In this document: positions 51,840 through 60,949 of the stretch, piece by piece
Position numbering within the stretch: position 1 is the stretch's first letter
Layout of the letters: each line of letters starts with the position of its first letter
NCBI RefSeq assembly: GCF_009557615.1
Contig: NZ_CP045652.1
Location: 3,844,001 to 3,908,000, forward strand
Reading direction: 5' to 3'
Source of the DNA: Sphingobacteruim zhuxiongii
GTDB taxonomy: Bacteria; Bacteroidota; Bacteroidia; Sphingobacteriales; Sphingobacteriaceae
Length of the DNA stretch: 64,000 nucleotides
Made by a program: the position numbers and the translations under genes
Notes under the pieces: generated by a model
What the model was told of the DNA's origin: nothing
The model's input: only the letters and a program-made list of their open reading frames with translations
Database searches by the model: none

Positions 51840-53711
51840 ATGAAACTTAAATATTTTATAACCGTTTTACTCTTATCAGTAGTTTCGTTTGCAGGTTTTG
51901 CACAGCGTAAAGGCTATTGGCAACAAGGCGTTGATTATACAATGGATATTGACGTCAACGAGAAAACCTTCCAGTACGAAGGAAAGATGACCTTGAAATA
52001 CAGCAATAATTCTGGTCAGTCATTGAATAAAGTCTATTTCCATCTCTATTTTAATGCTTTTCAACCGGGTAGTATGATGGATGAACGATTAAAAGTGATT
52101 CCAGATCCTGATCGCCGTATGATGCAGAATACGGGTACGAAGGAAAAACCAAATCTGCAGAGTAGAATTTCTACTTTGAAACCGCAACAGATCGGGTATC
52201 AAAAAATTAAAACGCTTAAGTTTAATGGACAAGATGCAAGCTTCAAGATTGATGGAACAATCTTAGAAGTAACATTGCCTACCGCAATTGCAGACAACAG
52301 TACTGGGACATTCGATTTAACATGGGATGCACAAGTTCCGGAACAAATCCGTCGCAGTGGACGCAATTCTTCGGAAGGTGTTGCTTTTTCCATGACACAA
52401 TGGTATCCTAAAATGGCACATTTTGATGAGTTTGGATGGCATCTTGATGAATACGTAGGCCGAGAATTCGTTGCTCCTTTTGGCAATTTCGATGTTACTA
52501 TTCATATTGACAAGGACTACGTAGTAGGTTCCTCCGGCAAATTGCAAAACCCAATGGAAGTCAAGGGCTACTTTAAAAATGCCAAGATCAAAGCGAAAAA
52601 AAATAAAGCAACATGGCACTATAAAGCACATAACATTCATGACTTCGCATGGGCATCTGACCCTAAATTTGTCGTAGACTCTGCCAAGTCGAAAGGTGGA
52701 ATTACAGTGTATACCGTATTTCTTCCAACAGATAAAACAGTGACTTCGAATTGGAAGACAGCCTTAGGTATGGCAACTGAATTCTTCGACTTCACAGCTA
52801 CGAAATTTGGAGCGTATCCATGGCCAACTTATACAGTTATACAAGGTGGTGACGGTGGTATGGAATATGGTACAGCCACTTTGGTGACCGGAGGACGTGA
52901 CCTAAAAGGTTTAGTAGGTGTTATTTTTCACGAAGCTGCCCATTCATGGTATCAGCACTTATTCGGCATAAACGAAACCGTAGATGAATGGTTCGATGAA
53001 GGATTTACTAGCTACATCGAAGATCTAGCCTACCAAGAATTATTCCTAAGACCAACTGCTCGTGCTTTAAATCCAATCGGAGCAGCTTATAATTCCTATT
53101 ATCGTTTGGCACTTTCTGGCAAAGAAGAACCAATGAGCTTATTGGCGGATTACTACAATACAAACTTTGCTTACAGTTCAGAAGCCTATAGTAAAGGAGC
53201 TGTATTGGCTGAACAATTGGGATATATTATCGGGAAAGATAACCTACACAAAACGTTTCTATCATTTTACGATAAATGGAAATTCAAACATCCAACACCA
53301 AACGATTTTAAACGCACAGCCGAAGAGGTATCTGGGATAAACCTAAAATGGTATTTCAATCTTTTCTTGAATACGACACGTAAAATTGACTATGGAATAT
53401 CAAATATTTCCGAAAACGCCATTGTCATCCGCAACAATTCAGACTTCGCAATGCCGCTAGATATTTTAGTGACTTATGAAGATGGATCCAAGGAATTATT
53501 TTATATCCCTTTACGCGAGATGCGAGGCGAGAAAAAAGCAGAAACGTCGTTTGATATATACCAGAACATCAAGCGAACAGTATTGGACGATTGGTTTTGG
53601 ACAAAACCAACCTACACGATATCCATTGCAAAAAAAGTGAAAGAAGTTATCATCGATCCAACGCAGCGATTAGCTGACGTAAAACAAGAGGACAATATTT
53701 ATAAACCATAA
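51840..53711 (+). CDS. secreted M1-family metallopeptidase
   Basis: The 623-aa zinc aminopeptidase-like enzyme has a signal peptide (residues 1-21), an N-terminal beta domain, and the thermolysin-like catalytic site HEAAH (364-368) with third zinc ligand Glu387 in EWFDEGF. The substrate-recognition motif reads GGMEYGTA (339-346), where classical M1 enzymes have GAMEN. Downstream are a helical and a beta domain (IVIRNNSDFAMPLDILVTYE). ATG 51840 is chosen over a TTG at 51825. It would degrade peptides in the periplasm or outside. It ends 48 bp before a shared terminator. Confidence 0.95.
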   Translation: MKLKYFITVLLLSVVSFAGFAQRKGYWQQGVDYTMDIDVNEKTFQYEGKMTLKYSNNSGQSLNKVYFHLYFNAFQPGSMMDERLKVIPDPDRRMMQNTGTKEKPNLQSRISTLKPQQIGYQKIKTLKFNGQDASFKIDGTILEVTLPTAIADNSTGTFDLTWDAQVPEQIRRSGRNSSEGVAFSMTQWYPKMAHFDEFGWHLDEYVGREFVAPFGNFDVTIHIDKDYVVGSSGKLQNPMEVKGYFKNAKIKAKKNKATWHYKAHNIHDFAWASDPKFVVDSAKSKGGITVYTVFLPTDKTVTSNWKTALGMATEFFDFTATKFGAYPWPTYTVIQGGDGGMEYGTATLVTGGRDLKGLVGVIFHEAAHSWYQHLFGINETVDEWFDEGFTSYIEDLAYQELFLRPTARALNPIGAAYNSYYRLALSGKEEPMSLLADYYNTNFAYSSEAYSKGAVLAEQLGYIIGKDNLHKTFLSFYDKWKFKHPTPNDFKRTAEEVSGINLKWYFNLFLNTTRKIDYGISNISENAIVIRNNSDFAMPLDILVTYEDGSKELFYIPLREMRGEKKAETSFDIYQNIKRTVLDDWFWTKPTYTISIAKKVKEVIIDPTQRLADVKQEDNIYKP

Positions 53712-53759
53712 GTAAGTAAAGACGATAAAAGGTCTAATCTTACATTGACGTTTTTTAAT

Positions 53760-53799
53760 AAAAAGGAGAGCCATTTATACAAAAATGGCTCTCCTTTTT
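53760..53799. terminator. bidirectional terminator, 17-bp stem
   Basis: Arms 53760-53776 and 53783-53799 (core ggagagccattt) pair around a 6-nt loop and end in A/T runs on both sides. It separates the M1 peptidase gene from the convergent ABC ATPase gene. The core closely resembles the terminator at 29428-29470. Confidence 0.92.
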
Positions 53800-53849
53800 A
53801 TTTAACTCAAAATCTTTTTATCCGAAAACTAAATTCACTCCAATAATGC

Positions 53850-54548
53850 TCACTCAACTGCAAAAAAAGCATTTAATTCACTTAGCGTTTCTTCAGTTTT
53901 GATCGAATCCTTGACGATAATGCCTTTATTCAAAGCAATAATACGGTCAGCTGTATCCACCGTATGCGACAAGTCATGACTGGAGATGAGAAGCGTAACT
54001 CGATGCTCATTCTTCAATTTCAGAAGTAAACTTTTTAAGCGAAACTGCGTTGTTGGATCCAAATTAGCAAATGGCTCATCCAAGATAACCAATTCCGGTT
54101 CACCAATTAATGCACCGATAATACCTACTTTCTTTTGGTTACCCTTTGATAAATCACGGATATAAACCTTCCGATTAAGAACCTCTCCATTAAAAAACTC
54201 TGCAAATTGCGAAACAAATCGATCGACATCCTCTTTATTCATACCTCTAAGTTCACCGAGAAAATAAAAATATTCACCCGGACTCAAATAACCGATCAAG
54301 AAACTCTCATCAATAAATGCGGTAGTGAATTGCTTCCATCCTCCATCGCCCTGCACTTGGATACCTTTTAATTTAACATTCCCAAAATCAGGCTGTATTA
54401 AATCCAATATCAAGCTAAATAAGGTTGTTTTACCGGCTCCGTTATTCCCTACTAATCCAATACTCTCTCCTTCATTAATATTCAATTCAGGAATATTTAA
54501 CACCTGAACTCCATTGTAATGCTTACTCAAATCTTTTATCTCGATCAT
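53850..54548 (-). CDS. ABC transporter ATP-binding protein of a DUF5687 exporter
   Basis: The 232-aa ATPase has Walker A GNNGAGKTT, a Q-loop region, signature DLSKGNQKKVG (the usual LSGGQ is replaced by LSKGN), Walker B LVILDEPFANLD and the His switch SSHDLSH. It pairs with the DUF5687 permease gene 27 bp upstream. The pair belongs to the ABC-2 type group; the exported substrate is unknown. Confidence 0.93.
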   Translation of the reverse strand: MIEIKDLSKHYNGVQVLNIPELNINEGESIGLVGNNGAGKTTLFSLILDLIQPDFGNVKLKGIQVQGDGGWKQFTTAFIDESFLIGYLSPGEYFYFLGELRGMNKEDVDRFVSQFAEFFNGEVLNRKVYIRDLSKGNQKKVGIIGALIGEPELVILDEPFANLDPTTQFRLKSLLLKLKNEHRVTLLISSHDLSHTVDTADRIIALNKGIIVKDSIKTEETLSELNAFFAVE

Positions 54549-54575
54549 AACCTTATGTTATACAATTGATTGTCG

Positions 54576-56057
54576 TTAATTATTTACTTCCTTAAAGCCT
54601 TTTAACATGATGTACTTCTTGCGAGTATAAAGGGTTGCAATGTAGTTTAATAGAGGTCCTTTCAGCAAAAATCCTATTACACCGATTGCGACCAGTGCGG
54701 CATTTGCAGCAGCAAGCCCAACAGTAGCTTTCATTACAGACCAGACGGCGATAGGAATCAAAAGCAGTGGAATACCCACCAACCACTGAGCGACACCCAT
54801 TCCTTGATAGTTGAAAGCGCTTCCATTATCAAGATCTATACGCTTTCGATTCATCGATCCAAAATAAAGAATCAACGGTACATTGATGCCTAAATTATAA
54901 ACAGCACAAGATATATTAATCCAAAAAATATCCCACCCAAAGTACAGATAAGGTGTACTCAATATGGCTAAAATTGCTACCGATACATACATCAAAATAG
55001 CCTTCGATTCCAAATACTGCCGCATGGTCATATTTTGACTCATCAGTAGTGGGTAATAACTGCTATCCCAGGCCGGCACAAACTGTCCAAAATTAATAAT
55101 GAAGATACCCGATAGAAAAACCCCTACGAATATCAACATACTTGATCCACTTAATTTATCATTACCGTAAAATAGAAGACCATATCCGAGAAAAACAACA
55201 CAGACGATTAAGACATTCTTTGCACGCTTCGCACGCCAAAGGAGTTTCAAATCCAATTGTAAATATGGCGCAATTGCTCCAAAACGATTTGTCCAAGACA
55301 AATCGTAGGTTTTAAATTCTTTCCTTTCTTGTTGTAGGTAAGCGTCTAAGTACAAGTTCTGTGCTACATTTTTATATAACATAAAATAGGTTAGAGCGAC
55401 CAATAGTAATGGGATAATAGCAATAAACGGATATAATAAAAATAGATTCAGAATTGCGCCAAATAAATTCGTAACCGAAAAGACAGCAAAATGTTCCAAC
55501 GCATATAAAACCAATACCAATAGTAAAAATGGTACTATCTTCTTAAAGTTCGAAGTGAAATTTTTCGATACGTATAGATTTAAATAATTTATGATGAATT
55601 CGCATCCAACAACGCCAACAAACCAAGCCAACATTTGAATGCCACTATAGTCTCCGACTTTTAAAGTAAATAAAGTGAAAGGAATAATAGCCACCAAGAA
55701 CAACAAGTTCCAAAATGAATAAATAGTTTTCAGAAGGGCGTAGTGAACAATTGCACCGCTACTGACATTTTGAATTAGCAAAGGTTTGCTGTTTATCAGA
55801 GGCAAATTTTGAAAAATCAGGCGTAAAACGAAACTTAGGCAAAACCAAACTAGCAGGAACTTATTTACAATTTGGATTGGCTCCTGATCGGGGAATGATT
55901 TTTTTAAGAGAGGATATAGAGACACACCAAATAAGAAAAATGCTGTAAGAAAATAGAGCGCGAGAAAGCCCATAAGTAATTTAACGGCAATTCCTTTTCC
56001 AAACCCCGCGGATCGGAAAAATGATTTCCATTCCAAGACTAATAATCTGATGAACAT
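54576..56057 (-). CDS. DUF5687 multi-pass membrane protein (ABC-2-like permease)
   Basis: The 493-aa protein has about 12 hydrophobic stretches (e.g. GKGIAVKLLMGFLALYFLTA, IVPFLLLVLVLYALEHFAVF, LIVCVVFLGYGLLFY) and starts MFIRLLVLEWKSFFRSAGFGK, the usual beginning of the DUF5687 family of Bacteroidota. Such proteins act with the ATPase encoded next door as an ABC exporter; substrate unknown. The permease is promoter-proximal and the ATPase follows after 27 bp. Confidence 0.87.
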   Translation of the reverse strand: MFIRLLVLEWKSFFRSAGFGKGIAVKLLMGFLALYFLTAFFLFGVSLYPLLKKSFPDQEPIQIVNKFLLVWFCLSFVLRLIFQNLPLINSKPLLIQNVSSGAIVHYALLKTIYSFWNLLFLVAIIPFTLFTLKVGDYSGIQMLAWFVGVVGCEFIINYLNLYVSKNFTSNFKKIVPFLLLVLVLYALEHFAVFSVTNLFGAILNLFLLYPFIAIIPLLLVALTYFMLYKNVAQNLYLDAYLQQERKEFKTYDLSWTNRFGAIAPYLQLDLKLLWRAKRAKNVLIVCVVFLGYGLLFYGNDKLSGSSMLIFVGVFLSGIFIINFGQFVPAWDSSYYPLLMSQNMTMRQYLESKAILMYVSVAILAILSTPYLYFGWDIFWINISCAVYNLGINVPLILYFGSMNRKRIDLDNGSAFNYQGMGVAQWLVGIPLLLIPIAVWSVMKATVGLAAANAALVAIGVIGFLLKGPLLNYIATLYTRKKYIMLKGFKEVNN

Positions 56058-56185
56058 ATATATAGTTAGTTTCTTAAAAAAAATGGCTAGTAGCGAGTAT
56101 AAGTAAGCAACTACCTCGTCTTTAAATTAAGAAAAAATAACGGAAACAACAGGATATGAAATTATTATTACGGATCGGGATCGAT

Positions 56186-57460
56186 CTATTCCGTTTTTAA
56201 GGATATTTTCAACAAATCATAAGACGCTTGCCAACGCTCACGCTTTGCCTGTTGAAATGCAGCATGAGATTGTAAAAGTTCAACTAGTAATATTCTACCT
56301 GCTTCAAATTCCTTTTCTTTGATACTCTTGTTTTCGATCGAAAGTTTCTCTATTGCTTGATAGGAGGCCAATTTCTTCACTGCTGCTTCAATTTTAACTG
56401 CTTTCTGACGACCCCTAATTTGATCATCATACTGTTCTTCAACCAATTGAAGCTCCGTTAATTGTTGTTTCAATGCACTTTTACGCAGACTTGGCTGTAT
56501 TGAAAGATAGGTACTTAATGGAATTCTAAGCGCTAGATTGATAAAGCTATTCCCAAACCAATCTGCCCCTCGGTCTAAGCGAAATTCATTGCTATAAAAC
56601 TGCTCACCCAGATACGCGTTAACCTTTACCGTTGGCAATAGACCTTTCTTTAATTCTCGCTGCTGCAACTCATTCATTTGTTGATCTAGTTGCAGCGTTT
56701 CTAGCTCATAGTTGTTCACTCGTAATGCATGCGCAAATGAGCCGATATCATTCATATTTGAACTCAGCACTTTGGTACTATCTAAGTTTACAAAACGACG
56801 GAGCTCTAAATCCGAATCAACCAACACTGACCAGGCTTCATATAAATTAATTCGCCTACGCTCTAACTCTTGCTGAGCTTGAACATATTCTGTCCCCCCT
56901 TCTCTTCCTTCATCATAACGTTTTTTGACAATGGTCAATATTTTTTGATAGCTAATAGAATCTTCAACCGCCAACGCATATTGCTCGGTCGCCAACACAA
57001 CTGCTGCGTATGCTAACGTCGCATCTATTTTCCATTCTTGAACCTGTTTTTCTAAATTAATGCTTGCCCTGTCGATATCCAACCTTTTCTGCTGCTCCTG
57101 AATTCCTCGTTTTGGGTCAAAAAGATCCCATTCCATCTGTACACCAACTTTAGAAGACCATTTTGTAGCAAATTTGAGTGGAATGATGGCTCCATCCGCC
57201 GCTGTCGGATCAAAGGCGATAGCTGGAACAGGTGTTGTTGGAATAATAAGGTTTCGTTGCAGATTCGCATCGAGATAGAACACAGGAATTCGATTAGAAC
57301 GGAGTTCCTGCAAATCTTCATTTTTTATTGATTTCTCGATTTGTTTTTGTTGATAAGCATTCCCTTTTGTCATCTCAGCCCACAACTGCTCGACACTCAA
57401 AGATTGAGTATAGCCTAATACCGGCATTAAACAGCACATATAAAACAAAATCTTTCTCAT
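56186..57460 (-). CDS. TolC-family outer-membrane efflux channel
   Basis: The 424-aa product has a signal peptide (residues 1-19) and the TolC heptad-rich helices (for example YVQAQQELERRRINLYEAWS and LSIENKSIKEKEFEAGRILL) in two similar halves. It would be the outer-membrane conduit for the exporter encoded upstream in the same operon. ATG 57460 is chosen; an in-frame TTG at 57523 would overlap the permease gene. It starts 1 nt after the permease stop, so coupling is tight. Confidence 0.93.
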   Translation of the reverse strand: MRKILFYMCCLMPVLGYTQSLSVEQLWAEMTKGNAYQQKQIEKSIKNEDLQELRSNRIPVFYLDANLQRNLIIPTTPVPAIAFDPTAADGAIIPLKFATKWSSKVGVQMEWDLFDPKRGIQEQQKRLDIDRASINLEKQVQEWKIDATLAYAAVVLATEQYALAVEDSISYQKILTIVKKRYDEGREGGTEYVQAQQELERRRINLYEAWSVLVDSDLELRRFVNLDSTKVLSSNMNDIGSFAHALRVNNYELETLQLDQQMNELQQRELKKGLLPTVKVNAYLGEQFYSNEFRLDRGADWFGNSFINLALRIPLSTYLSIQPSLRKSALKQQLTELQLVEEQYDDQIRGRQKAVKIEAAVKKLASYQAIEKLSIENKSIKEKEFEAGRILLVELLQSHAAFQQAKRERWQASYDLLKISLKTE

Positions 57461-57461
57461 A

Positions 57462-58595
57462 TCAAAATACGGAGGCAGGTTCAAGCTTAGAAATCCTACG
57501 AACGGCAAATAACGAACCTCCAATGGAAATTAGCAAAGTAAGAAATAATAAAAACAGCGCAAAACCTACAGAAATATGAATAACAAGGCCTGAGCTCGCA
57601 ACGCCAAATTTAAAACCAAACAATAATAATAATGCAATTATGTATCCTATAATAGCGTATAGGAACGCTTGTGCTACAATAAGTTTATTGACATAACCTT
57701 TCTTTGCGCCAATAGCTTTAAGTGTCCCATAGTCCTTAATTCGATCTAAAGCCGATGAATACAATGTCAATCCGATAATGAAGAAACCGCTAATCATAGC
57801 AAATAGGACTAATGTCCCAAAACTCATCCCCATGTTAGAACTAATCAAGATCTCCTTTACCGTAGAACTTTGTAGTTTCTGGGGATCCCAAGCCTGCAAA
57901 TGTGGGAACAGTTGCTGAATATCTGTTCTTAATTGTTCTTTATCAGCTCCCTCACGCAACTTAGCGATCACAATACTCACTTTTGACGGATCCGCATTTC
58001 CCAGTATTCGAGCATTATCTAAGGATGTATACATTAAACTAGCACCAAAAGCTTGCGCATTTTTTGTAAGTAAACTGATGGTTGCTCCTTTCCCATTCAA
58101 CTCAATTGCTTTACCAACCTGTAATTCCGTATTCCAAGTTTTAGCACTAAATATTTCCGCAGAGACAGCATTTGGCTGCATTAAAGAATGTTGATCCCCT
58201 TGCAAAATGCGATCGGCATTTGGCCCCATGACAAATTCCGGTGCACTAGCACCAACTAAAGTCACTGCAGCGGTTTTCCCATCTAGAAAAGTCGCCTGTG
58301 CAGGTGCTAATACAACAGGGTAAGCTATGTCGACCGCAGGAAGACTCCCTATTTCTTGGACTAGCCGTTGATCAATACTATTGACGGCATTGATATTATT
58401 GCTCTGTGCTTCAATAATCCACAGTTCGTTTTCCTGAATTGGAGCGTTGCCTACTAAATTGCCCATTAACCCCATTAAAAAAAATAATAGGCCTAATTGT
58501 TGGCCAATAAGGAAAATACTAATCACTATCGCGACAATAATTCCAACACTTTTAGCGCGGTCGAATCGAATAAATTTAAAGGCCAATTTTAACAT
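57462..58595 (-). CDS. FtsX-like ABC exporter permease (DevC-type)
   Basis: The 377-aa inner-membrane protein has an N-terminal helix (about residues 17-48), a periplasmic domain (about 50-265) and three C-terminal helices (VLFAMISGFFIIGLTLYSS, IVAQAFLYAIIGYIIALLLL, and ISVGFALFLLFLTLLISIGG) of the FtsX type, i.e. four in all. The length matches the DevC subunit rather than the larger MacB fusion, since the ATPase is separate. It starts exactly at the end of the adaptor gene. Substrate unknown; possibly a lipid, peptide or small toxin. Confidence 0.9.
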   Translation of the reverse strand: MLKLAFKFIRFDRAKSVGIIVAIVISIFLIGQQLGLLFFLMGLMGNLVGNAPIQENELWIIEAQSNNINAVNSIDQRLVQEIGSLPAVDIAYPVVLAPAQATFLDGKTAAVTLVGASAPEFVMGPNADRILQGDQHSLMQPNAVSAEIFSAKTWNTELQVGKAIELNGKGATISLLTKNAQAFGASLMYTSLDNARILGNADPSKVSIVIAKLREGADKEQLRTDIQQLFPHLQAWDPQKLQSSTVKEILISSNMGMSFGTLVLFAMISGFFIIGLTLYSSALDRIKDYGTLKAIGAKKGYVNKLIVAQAFLYAIIGYIIALLLLFGFKFGVASSGLVIHISVGFALFLLFLTLLISIGGSLFAVRRISKLEPASVF

Positions 58596-59549
58596 TTACC
58601 GTATTTTTATCGTGCAATCCACCTTCGAATTGATCGTCAGTTTACTCCCTTCATCTACAGTTATCTTTACTCTCCTTACCCGACGATCCTGGCCTTCATT
58701 TGCCGTTTCATAGAGTATAGACTTCTCGGATAAGACAGGACTCAAATATGAAATATGCCCCTTTGCAGCATGATCTTTACGACCGACCGGAAATATTAAA
58801 ACTGACTGATTCAGCTGAACATCATTCACAAAGAGCTCATCAATTTCTGCTTCAATCATGGTCTGTTCAACATCGATTATTTTACCCAATTCCATAGCGC
58901 TTTGTATACTCTGCCCTAATTTAGCGTTCAAATCTGTCAATATCCCCGAGGAAGCCGCCCTTATCTCAAAATCAGTTTTTTCATTCTTGACCTTTTGAAT
59001 TTGAATCTTTTGCTCATTCGCCCTGGCTTGCTGCGCCTGAAGTTTTTGACGCAAGCCACGAACGGTCAATTCCTGCTGTTGCCAATTGGAGCGATCAGTA
59101 TTCAAATGCTCTCTAGTCTCGGCCTCTTGATCAAAAAGACGCTTGGAGACCTCGTATTTTTCCTTTAACTCATTCGCATAAATCTGCGCCTTTTCAATGT
59201 CAGCACGAAGCGTATTATTTTCTTTCGTCAAGCTATTCAACTCGGCTTGCGCCTGTTCTACATCCAAGTCAGCATTACCCGGCTCCAATTGCATGATCAG
59301 CTGCCCGACTCCTAAAGTATCACCTTCTTGAACATACAATTGTTTTATTCGCGCAGAGATATTGGAAGAGATGACAGTCCAATCTTTAGCACTCACAACT
59401 TTACCTATTGCCTTAATTTCTTTGACAGCTTCCAAGATTTGCGCATTTGATTGCTGCTTTTCTTCTTTCTTATTCGTGCAGGAATAAGAAGCAAGTAATA
59501 GCAATATTATTGGGAAACTAGATAAGATCCTATTTATAGTCTTCTTCAT
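58596..59549 (-). CDS. HlyD/DevB-type periplasmic adaptor lipoprotein
   Basis: The 317-aa protein has a lipobox ASYSC (Cys24), which anchors it by lipid rather than by a membrane helix, a barrel-sandwich/lipoyl segment (GKVVSAKDWTVISSNISARI, LYVQEGDTLGVGQLIMQLEP), a long coiled-coil hairpin (about 75-190) to reach TolC, and a beta-barrel domain. ATG 59549 overlaps the ATPase gene by 20 bp; an upstream TTG at 59585 is unlikely. It bridges the ABC permease and TolC. Confidence 0.92.
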   Translation of the reverse strand: MKKTINRILSSFPIILLLLASYSCTNKKEEKQQSNAQILEAVKEIKAIGKVVSAKDWTVISSNISARIKQLYVQEGDTLGVGQLIMQLEPGNADLDVEQAQAELNSLTKENNTLRADIEKAQIYANELKEKYEVSKRLFDQEAETREHLNTDRSNWQQQELTVRGLRQKLQAQQARANEQKIQIQKVKNEKTDFEIRAASSGILTDLNAKLGQSIQSAMELGKIIDVEQTMIEAEIDELFVNDVQLNQSVLIFPVGRKDHAAKGHISYLSPVLSEKSILYETANEGQDRRVRRVKITVDEGSKLTINSKVDCTIKIR

Positions 59550-60231
59550 TTTTAATCGTATTGGATACAATCCCTTCTTCAACAAAAATCACGCGATCAG
59601 CAAATTTTCTAAGTCGCAAATCGTGAGTTACAATAATTACAGCCTTTCCGGAATTCGCTAAAGCTTTTAGTTCATTCATTATTGTCTCTGCGCTCTTTGC
59701 ATCTAAGGATGCTGTTGGTTCATCACACAGAATCATTGCGGGTTCAGTAACAAGTGCGCGTGCAATAGAAACACGTTGCTTTTGCCCTCCACTTAATTTC
59801 TTCGGCAAATTCTTATAACGGTCTGCTAATCCGACCTCATCTAAAGCCCTTTTTGCCTTCTCTGAAGCCTGTGAAGAAGAAAGACCTTGAAGAATTAGTG
59901 GTTGCATGACGTTTTCTAATGCCGTTAACGGCTCAATAAGGTTAAAGTGCTGGAAAACAAAGCCTATCTCCTTCAATCGCAAGTCTGCCAAAGCATTTTC
60001 TTTTAACTGGGTTACCGCCGAGCCCTTATAAAATACAGAACCCGATGTCGGATAAATGACAAAACCTAATATTGATAATAGGGTAGTTTTCCCACTGCCG
60101 GATGGGCCCATAATTAACGTAAGCTCGCCACTATTAAAACCGATATCTGTCTTATCGAGCGCAGTGATGCTCGTATCGCCAGTTTTATAAATTTTATTTA
60201 CAGCAACTAACTTGACAATTTCTTCTTTCAT
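59530..60231 (-). CDS. ABC transporter ATP-binding protein (MacB/LolD/DevA type)
   Basis: The 233-aa ATPase has Walker [11 protein letters not shown]-loop [11 protein letters not shown], signature [16 protein letters not shown], Walker [13 protein letters not shown] and the switch VTHDLRL. It is the first gene of the operon ATPase-adaptor-permease-TolC, transcribed leftwards with overlaps or 0-1 nt gaps. Powers a tripartite export pump. No regulator gene is adjacent. Confidence 0.95.
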   Translation of the reverse strand: MKEEIVKLVAVNKIYKTGDTSITALDKTDIGFNSGELTLIMGPSGSGKTTLLSILGFVIYPTSGSVFYKGSAVTQLKENALADLRLKEIGFVFQHFNLIEPLTALENVMQPLILQGLSSSQASEKAKRALDEVGLADRYKNLPKKLSGGQKQRVSIARALVTEPAMILCDEPTASLDAKSAETIMNELKALANSGKAVIIVTHDLRLRKFADRVIFVEEGIVSNTIKNEEDYK

Positions 60232-60370
60232 AAACTATGGCAATATAACAGCTTTAGCCTTTCAAAGTTTGTAATCCGCTCGATTTTCGATAAAATCGAC
60301 TTTGATCCATTAAAAGGAAATGTCGAAAACAATATAGTATTATAGGTTATGCTATACAAACAGGCTTTGT

Positions 60371-60934
60371 TTAATGCCTATGCGACAACTGCATATGAAA
60401 CATTCTCTTCCCTAGCAATGCTTTTTCAGTAACGGTCAGAAAACCTAATCGCTCGTATAACTTTTTCGCACTAGGGTTCGATTCATCAACTAATAAACCA
60501 AGCACATTACCCCCTTTATGCACATATTCATCAATTAGGAAGTTCAGAATCGTAGTTCCAATACCTCTTCCTTGTTGATTCGGATCTACGGCAAGACAAT
60601 CAATATAATATTCTCCGGCTTGCGTTTCATCCTCTGGATTAAAGTCTAACTCATAAGCATCCTTAATTAATCGACCAACCGGTGCACGTAGCTCTTCCAA
60701 TCTCCCGCCATCGTAAACTAAAGCAGTGCCGATAATCTGGCTATGCTCTACTAGAACCCAGTTATTATCATAAGAATATTGATTCCCTTGATGTTTCACC
60801 AATGTTGATAGAAAGCGATAAGCTTCATCATAATTTTTCTCTCCAATAAATTGATAGACGATATCTTCCATAGCCAACAAAAGATGCGTTGCAATCGTCT
60901 CTGCATCTTTAAGCTCTCCTCTTCGTATCTGCAT
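60371..60934 (-). CDS. GNAT-family N-acetyltransferase
   Basis: The 187-aa protein has the acetyl-CoA site: strand 4 YYIDCLAVDPNQQGRGIGTT with the QGRGIG pyrophosphate loop, and the C-terminal NPSAKKLYERLGF. Substrate unknown. It begins 15 bp downstream of the WG-repeat gene stop (same strand) and may be cotranscribed with it. Length is typical for the family. Confidence 0.9.
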   Translation of the reverse strand: MQIRRGELKDAETIATHLLLAMEDIVYQFIGEKNYDEAYRFLSTLVKHQGNQYSYDNNWVLVEHSQIIGTALVYDGGRLEELRAPVGRLIKDAYELDFNPEDETQAGEYYIDCLAVDPNQQGRGIGTTILNFLIDEYVHKGGNVLGLLVDESNPSAKKLYERLGFLTVTEKALLGKRMFHMQLSHRH

Positions 60935-60949
60935 AATATAATAACGAGT

